Assembly (NCBI GenBank): GCA_955652835.1
Contig: CATPBO010000087.1
Coordinates: 1 to 45,351 of the forward strand
Source of the DNA: Candidatus Dormiibacterota bacterium
Lineage (GTDB): Bacteria; Chloroflexota; Dormibacteria; Dormibacterales; Dormibacteraceae
DNA: 45,351 nucleotides
Reading direction: 5' to 3'
Positions 27,073-36,056 of the stretch are shown here, piece by piece. The notes beneath the pieces are model-generated. The model was not told the origin of the DNA and searched no databases. It worked only from the letters and a program-made list of their open reading frames with translations. Each line of letters begins with the position of its first letter. Position 1 is the first letter of the stretch. A program made the translations under genes and the position numbers.

Positions 27073-27659
27073 CCAAGAAGACAGTGACCAAGAAGCGCGG
27101 CCTGCTCATCGTCATCTCCGGCCCGTCAGGCGTCGGCAAGGACACTTTGATCCAGCGCCTGCTCGAGTTCAATCCAAACCTGCGCTACTCGGTGTCCTGC
27201 ACCACGCGCGCGCCACGCCCGGGTGAGGTCGACGGCGTCAACTACACATTTCTGAGCCGCGAGCAGTTCGAAAAGCTGATCGAGGAGCGCGCCTTCCTCG
27301 AGTACGCCACCTACGACGGCAACCTATACGGAACGCTGACCGAACGAGTAGAGAGCGCCCGTAATGCCGGCCATGACGTCGTGCTGAAGATCGAGGTGCA
27401 GGGCGCCGAGCAGGTTCGAGCGAAGGCGCCCGACGGGGTTTTCATCTTCGTCGTGCCGCCATCGACCAGAGAGCTGCAGCGTCGCCAGGAGCTGCGCAAC
27501 AGCGAGAGCTCGCGGGACATGGCATCACGGCGGAAGATCGCCGAGGTCGAGATGACGTACGCCTCGCGCTACGACCATGTCGTGGTGAACGACGACCTCG
27601 AGCGCGCGGCGGCCGAGGTGCTTGCCATCATCAACGAGGCCCGCGCGCGCCAAACTTAA
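27069..27659 (+). CDS. gmk: Guanylate kinase
   Basis: LLIVISGPSGVGKDTLIQRLLE, SVSCTTRAPRPGEVDGVNYTFLS; TTGA overlap. Confidence 0.96.
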   Translation: MTKKTVTKKRGLLIVISGPSGVGKDTLIQRLLEFNPNLRYSVSCTTRAPRPGEVDGVNYTFLSREQFEKLIEERAFLEYATYDGNLYGTLTERVESARNAGHDVVLKIEVQGAEQVRAKAPDGVFIFVVPPSTRELQRRQELRNSESSRDMASRRKIAEVEMTYASRYDHVVVNDDLERAAAEVLAIINEARARQT

Positions 27660-27841
27660 TTCATGCCTCGAGAGGCCCGCCCGGGGATCCCCGTCGTATC
27701 TTTGGCGCCCATGCGGCCCATCTCGGGGTTCATCACCTCCGCTGCTCGCTTATGCATACGCGATGCATGCGCTGCGCTGCTCAGTGATTCACCCGGATCT
27801 GGACCACCTGGTCACCAAATCTATCGACGGGGCCCCCGGGC

Positions 27842-29074
27842 GTGCCTCTAGATCGCACCCCTGTACCCGACGAGCTGCGCGGTCTTCGCCTGGCGCTGCT
27901 CGTGTCCGGAGGCATCGCCGCCTATAAATTGGTCGACCTCGCCTCGGCCCTGGCGCAGGCAGGCTGCCAGGTGCGGGTGGCGATGACGCAGTCGGCGGCG
28001 CGGTTCGTCGGCCCACCGTCATTCCAGGGCGTGACCGGCAACGCCGTGTTGACGGGGCTGTGGCTGTCGGCGGGTTCGCCGGAACCGCACGTCGAGCTTG
28101 GCGACTGGGCCCAGCTGATCTTTCTCGCGCCGGCGACCGCCAACATCATCGGGCGTGTCGCTAGCGGACGCTCCGACGACATCGTCACCGCCACACTGCT
28201 TGCCGCGCGGTGCCCGGTGGTGATCGCGCCGGCGATGAACGATGCCATGTGGTCGAAGCCGGCCGTCCAGGAGAACGTCGCGACACTGAGGCATCGCGGC
28301 GTGACAGTCGTCGAACCCGAAACAGGACACCTGGCGAGCGGCCATGTCGGGACGGGCAGGCTGGCGGATGCATCGAAGCTGCTCAAGGCGATGGCGGATG
28401 CGGTGCGATCGCGCTACGACCTCGCGGGCCGTCGCGTCATCGTCACCGCGGGTGGGACGCGCGAGCCGATCGATACGGTGCGCTTCATCAGCAACTACTC
28501 GAGCGGCAAGATGGGCTTTGCCCTCGCCTCTGCGGCGGCCGACCGCGGTGCGCGGGTCACGCTCGTGACCACCGCAAATCACCCTGAGCATCACGGCGTC
28601 GAGCTGAGGCACGTCGCGACGGCTGACGAGATGCTGGCCGAGCTGCGCGCAGAGATCAGAGCCGCCGACCTGTTGATGATGGCCGCCGCGGTCGCGGACT
28701 TCCGGCCGGCCAAGACGGCCACGTCGAAGATCCGCCGCGAGAGCACGCCGAAGCTGACTCTGGAGCTGGAGTCGATTCCAGACCTGGTCGCAACGCTGGG
28801 CCGTGAGAAGGATGCCGAGGGAGTCTTTCGAGTCGGCTTCGCGGCGGAGGATTCCGACCTGGCTGCTGAGGGTCTCGAAAAGATGAATCGCAAAGGTCTC
28901 CAGGCCATCGTCGCCAACGACATCTCGCGGAAGGACACCGGCTTCGGCAGCGACGACAACGCAGGTGTCGTGATGTTCACCGACGGCTCGAGCCACGAGC
29001 TCGAGAAGATGACCAAGCGCGAGATGGCGGACCGCATCCTGGACCTGGTGGTCCCTCGGCTGAAAAAGACTTAA
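27842..29074 (+). CDS. coaBC: Bifunctional phosphopantothenoylcysteine decarboxylase/PPC synthase
   Basis: LALLVSGGIAAYKLVDL, APATANIIGRVASG, APAMNDAMW, VTAGGTREPIDTVRFISNYSSGKMG. Confidence 0.96.
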   Translation: MPLDRTPVPDELRGLRLALLVSGGIAAYKLVDLASALAQAGCQVRVAMTQSAARFVGPPSFQGVTGNAVLTGLWLSAGSPEPHVELGDWAQLIFLAPATANIIGRVASGRSDDIVTATLLAARCPVVIAPAMNDAMWSKPAVQENVATLRHRGVTVVEPETGHLASGHVGTGRLADASKLLKAMADAVRSRYDLAGRRVIVTAGGTREPIDTVRFISNYSSGKMGFALASAAADRGARVTLVTTANHPEHHGVELRHVATADEMLAELRAEIRAADLLMMAAAVADFRPAKTATSKIRRESTPKLTLELESIPDLVATLGREKDAEGVFRVGFAAEDSDLAAEGLEKMNRKGLQAIVANDISRKDTGFGSDDNAGVVMFTDGSSHELEKMTKREMADRILDLVVPRLKKT

Positions 29075-29079
29075 GGCCT

Positions 29080-31059
29080 TTGCTGTACGCCGAGGTGGCG
29101 GTTGAGGCGGCGCGCGGGTCCGGCCGCGATACATACACGTACGCGGTGCCGGATGGGCTCGACCTCGTGCCCGGTCACCGCGTCACGGTTCCGTTTGGGC
29201 GGCGGAGCACGTACGGCTTCGTGGTTTCGCTTGGGGCCGAAGACCCGGGCGTGGAGACAAAGCCGATCGCGACTGCGGGCAAGGAGCCATTGCTGCTCCC
29301 GCACCAGGTCGCGCTGGCGCGCCTGGTCGCCGACCACTACTGGCTGCCGCTGATCGAATGCCTGCGCGCCATGCTGCCGCCGCGGGTGCGGACGACCGGA
29401 ACGAGCGGATCGCAAGCCTCGAGCCGGCAGCGCCGGCACAGCCGGTTGGTGGAGCTGGCGACCGGTCCCGCATCGCGCGCAGAGGCGCCGGCGCTCACCG
29501 GCGAGCAGCAGTCCGCTCTGGAGATCATCAACTCCAACCAGGTCACACTTTTACATGGGGTCATCGCCAGCGGCAAGACGGAGGTCTATCTGGCCGCCGC
29601 GGAGCGAGCGCTGGCCGACGGGCTGCGCGCGCTGATCCTCGTGCCGGAGATCTCGCTCACGCCGCAGCTCGTCCAGCGGGTACGGGCCCGTTTGAACGCG
29701 CCCATTGCAGTCCTCCACAGCCAGCTGACCGAGCTCGAGCGAGCCCAGCAGTGGTGGCGGACCAGGCGTGGTGAGGCCGAGGTAGTGCTGGGGAGCCGGT
29801 CCGCGGTGTTCGCACCGATTCCGCGGCTCGGCCTCATCTGCCTCGACGAAGAGGGCTCGGCGGCTTACAAGCAGGACCGCACGCCGCGATACGAGGCAGG
29901 CTGGGTTGCCCGCCGGCTGGCGGCCGTGAGTGGCGCGCGGCTGGTGGCCGGCTCCGCGACGCCCAGCGTCGTGACGTATCACGAGGCCATGCGAGGTGAG
30001 ATGGCGCTGGCGAAGCTGTCCAGGCGTGTGCGCGGTCGCGACGCCGACGTGGAGCTGGTCGATATGAGAGACGAGGCCGCGGCAGGCAACAGGCAGCGGG
30101 TTTCGCGCCGCATGCTCGAGGTGATCACCCAGACGCTCGAGAACGAGGAGCAGGTGATCCTCTACTTGAACCGGCGCGGGATGGCGACTTTCGTGCTGTG
30201 CCGCGACTGTGGCAAATCCGTGCAGTGCCTCGGCTGTTCAGTCGCGCTCGTGCAGCATGCCGAAATCGATGGGCTCGTCTGCCATTACTGCGGCTACTCG
30301 CGCCCCATGCCGTCGGTTTGCGATCACTGCGGGAGCCGCAACATCCGCGGGATGGGGATGGGCACGCAGCGGCTGGAGACCATGGTCAAGAAGCTGTGGC
30401 CGAAGGCTCGCGTGCTGCGTCTCGACAGCGACGCGGCGAAAGGACCCGACTCGTACTTCGAGATCTGGGAGGCGTTCAGCGAGCGACGCGCGGACATCCT
30501 GGTGGGTACGCAGTTGGTGACCCGCGGCCTGGACCTGCCCGCGGTCACGTGCGTCGGAGTAGTCGACGCCGACCTACCGCTCCACTTCCCCGACTACCGC
30601 TCGGCTGAGAACACGTTCTCGCTCGTGGTGCAGGTCGCGGGGCGGGCTGGCCGCGACGGACGGCCGTCTCGGGTCGTGGTGCAGACCAGCAACCCGGACC
30701 ACTACAGCCTTCGCTGCGCGGCCTCCGGGGACTACGAGGGCTTCTACGCAGCCGAGCTGCCGGCGCGCAAGGCTTTCAGCTTCCCACCCTTCGCTGAGCT
30801 GGCGGTGATCACGCGGACCGACGCAGACGACGCGAGGGCTGCTGCCGCGGCGCGAGAGGCTGCGGAAGGGCTTGCGACCGGGCTGTTGAAAGAGGGTATC
30901 GAGGGCATCCGCGTGATGGGCCCGTCCCCGGCTTTCATCCACAGGCTGCGCGGCGAATATCGTTGGCAGGTCACTTTGAAAGGAGATGGGCTCGGGCGTG
31001 CACGTCACCTCGCTCCGCGGGGCAAGGGTTGGAGCTACGACGTCGATCCTGTGACCTAG
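29080..31059 (+). CDS. priA: Primosomal protein N' (replication restart helicase PriA)
   Basis: LLHGVIASGKTEVYL, LVPEISLTPQLVQR, Zn-binding CRDCGKSVQCLGCSVAL...CHYCGYSRPMPSVCDHCGS. Confidence 0.95.
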   Translation: MLYAEVAVEAARGSGRDTYTYAVPDGLDLVPGHRVTVPFGRRSTYGFVVSLGAEDPGVETKPIATAGKEPLLLPHQVALARLVADHYWLPLIECLRAMLPPRVRTTGTSGSQASSRQRRHSRLVELATGPASRAEAPALTGEQQSALEIINSNQVTLLHGVIASGKTEVYLAAAERALADGLRALILVPEISLTPQLVQRVRARLNAPIAVLHSQLTELERAQQWWRTRRGEAEVVLGSRSAVFAPIPRLGLICLDEEGSAAYKQDRTPRYEAGWVARRLAAVSGARLVAGSATPSVVTYHEAMRGEMALAKLSRRVRGRDADVELVDMRDEAAAGNRQRVSRRMLEVITQTLENEEQVILYLNRRGMATFVLCRDCGKSVQCLGCSVALVQHAEIDGLVCHYCGYSRPMPSVCDHCGSRNIRGMGMGTQRLETMVKKLWPKARVLRLDSDAAKGPDSYFEIWEAFSERRADILVGTQLVTRGLDLPAVTCVGVVDADLPLHFPDYRSAENTFSLVVQVAGRAGRDGRPSRVVVQTSNPDHYSLRCAASGDYEGFYAAELPARKAFSFPPFAELAVITRTDADDARAAAAAREAAEGLATGLLKEGIEGIRVMGPSPAFIHRLRGEYRWQVTLKGDGLGRARHLAPRGKGWSYDVDPVT

Positions 31060-31536
31060 ATGGAAGGAGACAATGATCAGGTGACGGACCTGCGATCGGT
31101 TGAGGCGCGCAAGGCTGATGTTCTCGGTGCCCTGGAGGCGCAGCGCGACCTGTGGCTGGCGACGGCCGATAGGGCCGGCCAGCCTCACCTCATCGCCGTC
31201 TCGGCGTGGTGGGATGGCACCGACCTGGTCGTGGCGACGACGGCCAGCAGCCGGACCGCCGCGAACCTTGCCGGCAGTCCGCACGTACGGCTGGCCGCCG
31301 GATCTCCGGCCGACGTGATCATGATCGATGCCTCGGTCATCGAAAGTGTCCCCGCGAATGGGTCACCAGAGCTTGCCGACGGATTCGCCATCGCGGTCGG
31401 CTGGGACCCTCGAGCCGTGGGGGATGGATGGGCGTTTTACCGGCTGCGGCCGACCCGGATCCAGGCCTACCGCGGCTACGACGAGCTGGAAGGCAGGGAC
31501 GTGATGCGGAACTCGACCTGGCTGGAGCAGGGTTAG
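31060..31536 (+). CDS. Pyridoxamine 5'-phosphate oxidase-like FMN-binding protein
   Basis: DLWLATADRAGQPHLIAVSAWWDGTDLVVATTASSRTAANLAGSPHVRLA; start could be GTG 31081. Confidence 0.82.
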   Translation: MEGDNDQVTDLRSVEARKADVLGALEAQRDLWLATADRAGQPHLIAVSAWWDGTDLVVATTASSRTAANLAGSPHVRLAAGSPADVIMIDASVIESVPANGSPELADGFAIAVGWDPRAVGDGWAFYRLRPTRIQAYRGYDELEGRDVMRNSTWLEQG

Positions 31537-31577
31537 CGTGGATTAGGTTCCAGGGTGTCGCGGGTAAAATCGAGCTC

Positions 31578-32090
31578 GTGGTCCGACCCATCCTTACTTT
31601 CGAGCACCCGGTTCTGCACCAAAAGGCGCGCAAGGTCGCGCGTGTCGACACCTCCATCCAGAGGCTGCTCGATGACCTGGCGGAGACGATGCTGGACGCG
31701 CCCGGTGCGGGCCTCGCGGCCAACCAGATCGGGGTGCCGCTTCGCGTTTGCGTGGTGAAGGGCGACGAGAACCAGATCTGGGGCCTGGTCAACCCAGTGA
31801 TCGTCAAGACGGCCGGGACCCAGGTCGGCTACGAGGGCTGCTTGAGCAAGCCGGGTTGGGTTGGCGAGGTCGAGCGCCACGAGGCGGTCGTCGTGAAGGG
31901 CCTGAACCGCCACGGCAAAGAGGTGCGCATCAAGTCCACGGGGTTCACGGCTCGCGCCTTTCAGCACGAGCTCGACCACCTCGACGGCATCCTCTTCACC
32001 GACAGGTTGACGAGCCTCGACACGCTGCACCGCGTGGAGGACCTTGTCGCGGAGGAAAAAGAAGAGGCCGTCGCCGCGGCTTCCGGTTAG
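31578..32090 (+). CDS. def: Peptide deformylase
   Basis: GAGLAANQIGVPLRV, EGCLSKPG (EGCLS motif), HELDHLDGILFTDR. Confidence 0.95.
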   Translation: MVRPILTFEHPVLHQKARKVARVDTSIQRLLDDLAETMLDAPGAGLAANQIGVPLRVCVVKGDENQIWGLVNPVIVKTAGTQVGYEGCLSKPGWVGEVERHEAVVVKGLNRHGKEVRIKSTGFTARAFQHELDHLDGILFTDRLTSLDTLHRVEDLVAEEKEEAVAAASG

Positions 32091-32098
32091 GCGCTTTC

Positions 32099-32920
32099 CT
32101 GAAGATTGTCTTCGCCGGCACGGCCGAGTTCGCCGTGCCCTCGCTGCAAGCCGTGCATGCCGCTGGGCACGAGATCCAGCTGGTCGTCACGCAGCCGGAC
32201 AGGCCCGGGCATCGGATGAAGGTGACGCCGCCGCCGGTGAAGGTGGCCGCACAGGAGCTGGGCCTCGAGGTCTACCAACCCGCGCGGATACGCGATCCGG
32301 AGGCTGTCGCGAAGATTCAGCGGCTCCAGCCGGAGCTGTTGGTCGTCATCGCGTACGGCCAGATCATTCCGCCCTCGGTGCTGGCGATCCCGAAGCGCGG
32401 CGCGGTCAACGTCCATGCGTCCCTGCTGCCGCTTCACCGGGGCGCGGCACCAGTGGCTCACGCCATCCTCGCCGGCGATCGTGAGACAGGCGTCACCATC
32501 ATGCGAATGGACGAGCAGCTCGACCATGGTCCGATCCTTGCCGTGCTCACCGCTGTGATCGCCGAGGGCGACGACGCGGTGACATTGACGTCGCGGCTGG
32601 CGAAGATCGGTGCCGAGCTGCTTGTCGAGACCGTTGCCCGAATCGACAACCTCGAGGCCGTCGAGCAGGACCACTCACGCGCGACACTTGCACCTCGATT
32701 GCGTCGCGAGGATGGTGATCTCGAGTGGAGCTTGGGTGCGCGCGAGATAGACCGGCGGGTCCGTGCGCTCCAGCCGTGGCCGGGGGTCACGCTGCCCACG
32801 AAGCGTGGGCGCGTGAAAGTGCTGAGCGGGCACATCGAGGGCGATCGGTACGTGCCCGACGTGGTCCAGGTGCCCGGGAAGAAGCCGGCTCCGGCAAAGC
32901 AGGTTCTGGGCGATGCCTGA
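32099..32920 (+). CDS. fmt: Methionyl-tRNA formyltransferase, apparent CTG start
   Basis: [65 protein letters not shown]. Confidence 0.93.
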   Translation: MKIVFAGTAEFAVPSLQAVHAAGHEIQLVVTQPDRPGHRMKVTPPPVKVAAQELGLEVYQPARIRDPEAVAKIQRLQPELLVVIAYGQIIPPSVLAIPKRGAVNVHASLLPLHRGAAPVAHAILAGDRETGVTIMRMDEQLDHGPILAVLTAVIAEGDDAVTLTSRLAKIGAELLVETVARIDNLEAVEQDHSRATLAPRLRREDGDLEWSLGAREIDRRVRALQPWPGVTLPTKRGRVKVLSGHIEGDRYVPDVVQVPGKKPAPAKQVLGDA

Positions 32921-33377
32921 TAAAGACGAGAAGCAGCGCGACGTCGCCGTCAACCGTCGCGCGTACCACGACTATTTCGTCGACGAGAAGCTCGAGGCCG
33001 GGATCATGCTCACGGGGCCCGAGGTCAAGTCCGTGCGCAACGGCCGGACCAACCTCCGTGACGGGTTCGTGCGCATCGATGGGAATGAGGCGTGGCTGGA
33101 GAACGTGCACATCTCGCCGTACGAGCAGGCCAACCTCATGAACGTCGAGCCGCTGCGGCCGCGCAAGCTCCTGCTGCATCGAAAGGAGATCGCATCCTTG
33201 ATAGGCAAGGTGCGGCAGAAGGGCTACACGCTGATCCCACTGCGCCTGTACTTCGCGCGGAACCACGCGAAGGTCGAGGTCGGCCTGGCGCGCGGCAAGA
33301 GGCAGTACGACAAGCGGGAGGCGATCGCCGAGCGGGATGCCAAGCGCGAGATCGCCCGTGCGATGCGGCGGGGCTGA
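32913..33377 (+). CDS. smpB: SsrA-binding protein SmpB
   Basis: [66 protein letters not shown]. Confidence 0.96.
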   Translation: MPDKDEKQRDVAVNRRAYHDYFVDEKLEAGIMLTGPEVKSVRNGRTNLRDGFVRIDGNEAWLENVHISPYEQANLMNVEPLRPRKLLLHRKEIASLIGKVRQKGYTLIPLRLYFARNHAKVEVGLARGKRQYDKREAIAERDAKREIARAMRRG

Positions 33378-33402
33378 AGATCGGCGGCGGAAAACGCGCT
33401 TG

Positions 33403-33466
33403 CGATTGCGCTCGTTTGGCGCCAACCGCGCCTATTCGTAGTGCCGATAGCGCTCGTTTGGCGCCA
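33403..33466. repeat. Two direct copies of CGATNGCGCTCGTTTGGCGCCA, 42-nt offset
   Basis: 33403-33424 and 33445-33466, 21/22 identical; palindromic TTGGCGCCAA core in first copy. Confidence 0.85.
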
Positions 33467-33491
33467 TAAGTAGCGTTCCGCCTGAACTGAA

Positions 33492-33953
33492 CTATTTCTG
33501 ATGATCGAAGGTCCACGAGAACATCAGCGGCTGGCTCTCGACGTCGCCACCCGCCTTGCGGTAGGTGGCGGCGGCCGCTGCGTTGTCGTCATCGGCCAGG
33601 ACCCACATCCCGTAACAGCCTTGCTCGCGAGCCAGCTCACTTAGCCGAATCACCAGCGCAGTGCCTACGCCGTGGTGTCGATGTCCTTCGTCCACCGCAA
33701 GCTCGTACAGGAACAGCTCAGTCCCCTTGTCTGGGTGCGTCACCTCCACGCCGGATACAAATCCGACCGGGGCGCCATGCGAGTAGGCGATCAACAGGTG
33801 GTGATTCGGGTCAGCCAGGAATTTGCTAACCGCATCTGGCCGCGGCAGATTGTCGAAAAGATGCCCTGCCTCGATTACCCGCTCTTCATCGCCAGGTCCC
33901 ATCCGCTCGACGTCGAGTGAATGCCGGGGACTAGGCGGCCAGGTTGATTCCAA
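33492..33953 (-). CDS. GNAT acetyltransferase, AAC(3)-I-like
   Basis: LFDNLPRPDAVSKFLADPNHHLLIAYSHGAPVGFVSGVEVTHPDKGTELFLYELAVDEGHRHHGVGTALVIRLSELAREQGCYGMWVLADDDNAAAAATYRKAGG. Confidence 0.85.
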   Translation of the reverse strand: MESTWPPSPRHSLDVERMGPGDEERVIEAGHLFDNLPRPDAVSKFLADPNHHLLIAYSHGAPVGFVSGVEVTHPDKGTELFLYELAVDEGHRHHGVGTALVIRLSELAREQGCYGMWVLADDDNAAAAATYRKAGGDVESQPLMFSWTFDHQK

Positions 33954-34896
33954 TCGCCCTCAGCCGCTTGTTCAGTGAGTCAAATGCGAACTGGAGGATC
34001 TCGCTCTCGGTGTGGCCGAATTCCGTGATGTAGCGAGGATCGGGCGGATCAAGCGTGCCCGCGACGAGCGGCAAGCACTCGACAAGCGTGCGCTGGATCA
34101 GCGGAGCGAATCGCTCCGGGTCTTCTCGGACTGCCTCCTGCAAGACCTTGATCCCGAAGCTGACGTGCCGCGACTCGTCGCGCGCGACCGCGGTGAAACC
34201 GCGGTAGAAGCCGCGGTCGGTGTTTCCTATCTCACGCATCGATTCGAGCTCGAAGCGCTGCCCGGTCAGGGCGATCGTCGCCTCGATGATGATGTGGTAG
34301 ATCGTGATGCCTTCGATGAACGCGTCGTAATCCTTCGGGTTGCTGGCCAGGCGCTGAGCGGTCGAGGGCAGGCGGTCATAGAAAAGGATGTTGTAACCCT
34401 CATTGGCCTCGGGACGGATCTCAGCCAGGAGCTCGCCCAAGCTCTTGGCCTCGGTGCCCACAACCTCATGCCACCAGCGCTGGAAAAAGACGGTATGCCG
34501 TGCCTCATCGACCATCTGGGTGGAGAGGAAGATCTCGATCTCCGGCGTCGGTGCGGCCCAAACAAAGGGTGCGAGCGTGGAGGTCACGCGCTCCTCGCCA
34601 TTGAAGAAGAGGCGGTGTGACCATAGCGTCGACTTTCGCTCGAGCTCGGTCGCCTTCAGCCAGTCCTGGCGGTCGAGGGTGAAGTCGAGGTCGGCGACGG
34701 ACCACTGCTGAGATTCCCAGCGTCTATAGAGATCCATATAGCTCGGCATGTTCTCGATGCCGCGATCGATGAACGACAGGACGTCGTCGATGCGGATGTC
34801 GCCAAGCTGCTTGAGGTCGGCGCGCGCGATCCTCTCCAGGTCGGCGTCCAGGTGCTCTCGTTTCTGTGTGACCGCCATCCGCGATTCCGCGTCCAT
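33931..34896 (-). CDS. Ribonucleotide reductase R2-like (R2lox-type) ferritin-fold oxidase
   Basis: FNGEERVTST, VDEARHTVFF, IYHIIIEATIALTG, RDESRHVSFG: the E / ExxH / E / ExxH ligand pattern. Confidence 0.82.
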   Translation of the reverse strand: MDAESRMAVTQKREHLDADLERIARADLKQLGDIRIDDVLSFIDRGIENMPSYMDLYRRWESQQWSVADLDFTLDRQDWLKATELERKSTLWSHRLFFNGEERVTSTLAPFVWAAPTPEIEIFLSTQMVDEARHTVFFQRWWHEVVGTEAKSLGELLAEIRPEANEGYNILFYDRLPSTAQRLASNPKDYDAFIEGITIYHIIIEATIALTGQRFELESMREIGNTDRGFYRGFTAVARDESRHVSFGIKVLQEAVREDPERFAPLIQRTLVECLPLVAGTLDPPDPRYITEFGHTESEILQFAFDSLNKRLRAIGINLAA

Positions 34897-34920
34897 TAGA
34901 CCAGAACCCGGTCGGCGCTG

Positions 34921-34981
34921 ACGATCCCCTGAGGGTGCCTCCCTAGGTCCTACACCCCTCCCGGACGAGCCAGGGGATCGT
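34921..34981. promoter_or_regulatory. 11-bp perfect inverted repeat ACGATCCCCTG / CAGGGGATCGT upstream of the R2lox-like gene
   Basis: 34921-34931 and 34971-34981 with a 39-nt loop. Confidence 0.4.
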
Positions 34982-35074
34982 TAACGTCATTCTGGCCCAA
35001 ATCCGGCGCAATAACCGTCCCGGCCATGTTGGGTAGCCAGGCAATTTGTACTACTGGGCATGCCCGGCGAAGGA

Positions 35075-35101
35075 TTGCACCGCTGCTCGCCTGGGTAGAA
35101 T
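35075..35101 (+). promoter_or_regulatory. Candidate ssrA promoter (TTGCAC, 15-nt spacer, TAGAAT)
   Basis: -10 at 35096-35101, 28 nt upstream of the mature tmRNA 5' end. Confidence 0.45.
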
Positions 35102-35128
35102 CTGAACTGCAACCGGCTTCAGCTTCGT

Positions 35129-35506
35129 GGGGGTGTCTGGTCTCGACGGGGCAGTTGAGCTTCGGGATTGCGAGCCGAGGGCGCGAGCGTTACAGCGCAG
35201 CGTTTACAAACGCCAAGAACAGAACCGCTTTCGCGCTCGCTGCGTAAGCAGTAGAGGTGTAAGCCCCGGGACTTAGATCCCGGGTGCTGCCCCCGGTCAA
35301 TCCGGCGGACTGGGGAGCGGTATCACATAAAACCGGATTGCCGCTCCAGGGGCGCCGCGGCCCTGGGGCGGGACATGCACCGCGGCTGGCAGAAGCGGAT
35401 CCCGTCGGGAGGAGCCGCCAAGCGAGAACCAAATTCCCGGACACGCTCGTAGAGATCCCGGGGGATGCTGCTTCGGACGCGGGTTCAATTCCCGCCACCT
35501 CCACCA
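35129..35506 (+). ncRNA. ssrA: Transfer-messenger RNA (one-piece tmRNA)
   Basis: 5' GGGGGTGTCTGGTCTCGACGGG, 3' GGACGCGGGTTCAATTCCCGCCACCTCCACCA; 7-bp acceptor stem pairs (one G-U); tag ORF ending NAKNRTAFALAA-TAA (35206-35247). Confidence 0.95.
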
Positions 35507-35520
35507 AGCTGCGGCTTGGT
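35503..35520 (+). terminator. Possible hairpin at the ssrA 3' end ACCAAGC-TGCG-GCTTGGT (no T-tract)
   Basis: 7-bp perfect stem overlapping the CCA end. Confidence 0.3.
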
Positions 35521-35526
35521 GCGGGC

Positions 35527-36018
35527 TCAGGCGATGGCGGCCTGGATCGATCCCTGGTGCTGCTTCATGTGACCGATCAGCACCTTCTCGACCCGTTCGG
35601 CGGCGGACATCGGGCCAGCGGGCGTGCTCCGCTGTATGTCGAGCTGGTTGTCCGGAATGGCACGCACCGCATTGGCGATGCGGCCCCTGCTCGCCCGCAT
35701 GAGCCGCAGCACCTCGTCCTTGGTCACGTTCGCGTTGATCCTGGCGTGTTGAGAGTTGACCTCACGCTGGTTGACCGGCGCCAGTGGGCCGCCTGCGAGC
35801 ATCGTCTGGATCCGCTCCGTGATCCAGTCACCGTTGGTGGCGACGTGGTGGGCGATGACCCCCACCGGCCTGCCCTCATCCTCGTTGTCGATGCGTACCG
35901 GAAAGTTCTTGCCGATTAGGTGCCACTGGCTGTCGACCAGCGACTCCACGAGGCTGACGAACTCATCGTGGGCAGCTTCGTACTGCTCCGCGAGCTGAGC
36001 TGAGCGGACGTTGGTCAT
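35527..36018 (-). CDS. DinB-like superfamily protein
   Basis: EQYEAAHDEFVSLVESLVDSQWHLIG...GVIAHHVATNGDWITERI...VLIGHMKQHQGSI; DinB-type His pattern. Confidence 0.75.
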   Translation of the reverse strand: MTNVRSAQLAEQYEAAHDEFVSLVESLVDSQWHLIGKNFPVRIDNEDEGRPVGVIAHHVATNGDWITERIQTMLAGGPLAPVNQREVNSQHARINANVTKDEVLRLMRASRGRIANAVRAIPDNQLDIQRSTPAGPMSAAERVEKVLIGHMKQHQGSIQAAIA

Positions 36019-36056
36019 GGTCGGCGCCTCATCGCCACCCGACTATAGGGCAGGGA

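Noticed and set aside
31748-32098. fmt start at 31748 as in the ORF track
   Set aside because: That segment is an Arg/Gly/Pro-rich out-of-frame translation of def; Fmt homology begins at CTG 32099
33403-33466. CRISPR-like pair of repeats
   Set aside because: Only two 22-nt copies with a 20-nt gap, no further repeats and no cas genes
35026-35507. ORFs 35026..35247 (+) and 35190..35507 (-) as proteins
   Set aside because: They overlay the tmRNA gene; the + ORF is the tag reading frame extended upstream, not a normal CDS
35480-35560. Integrative element at the tmRNA 3' end
   Set aside because: No integrase and no second copy of the tmRNA 3' end (TTCAATTCCCGCCACCTCCACCA) seen in the window
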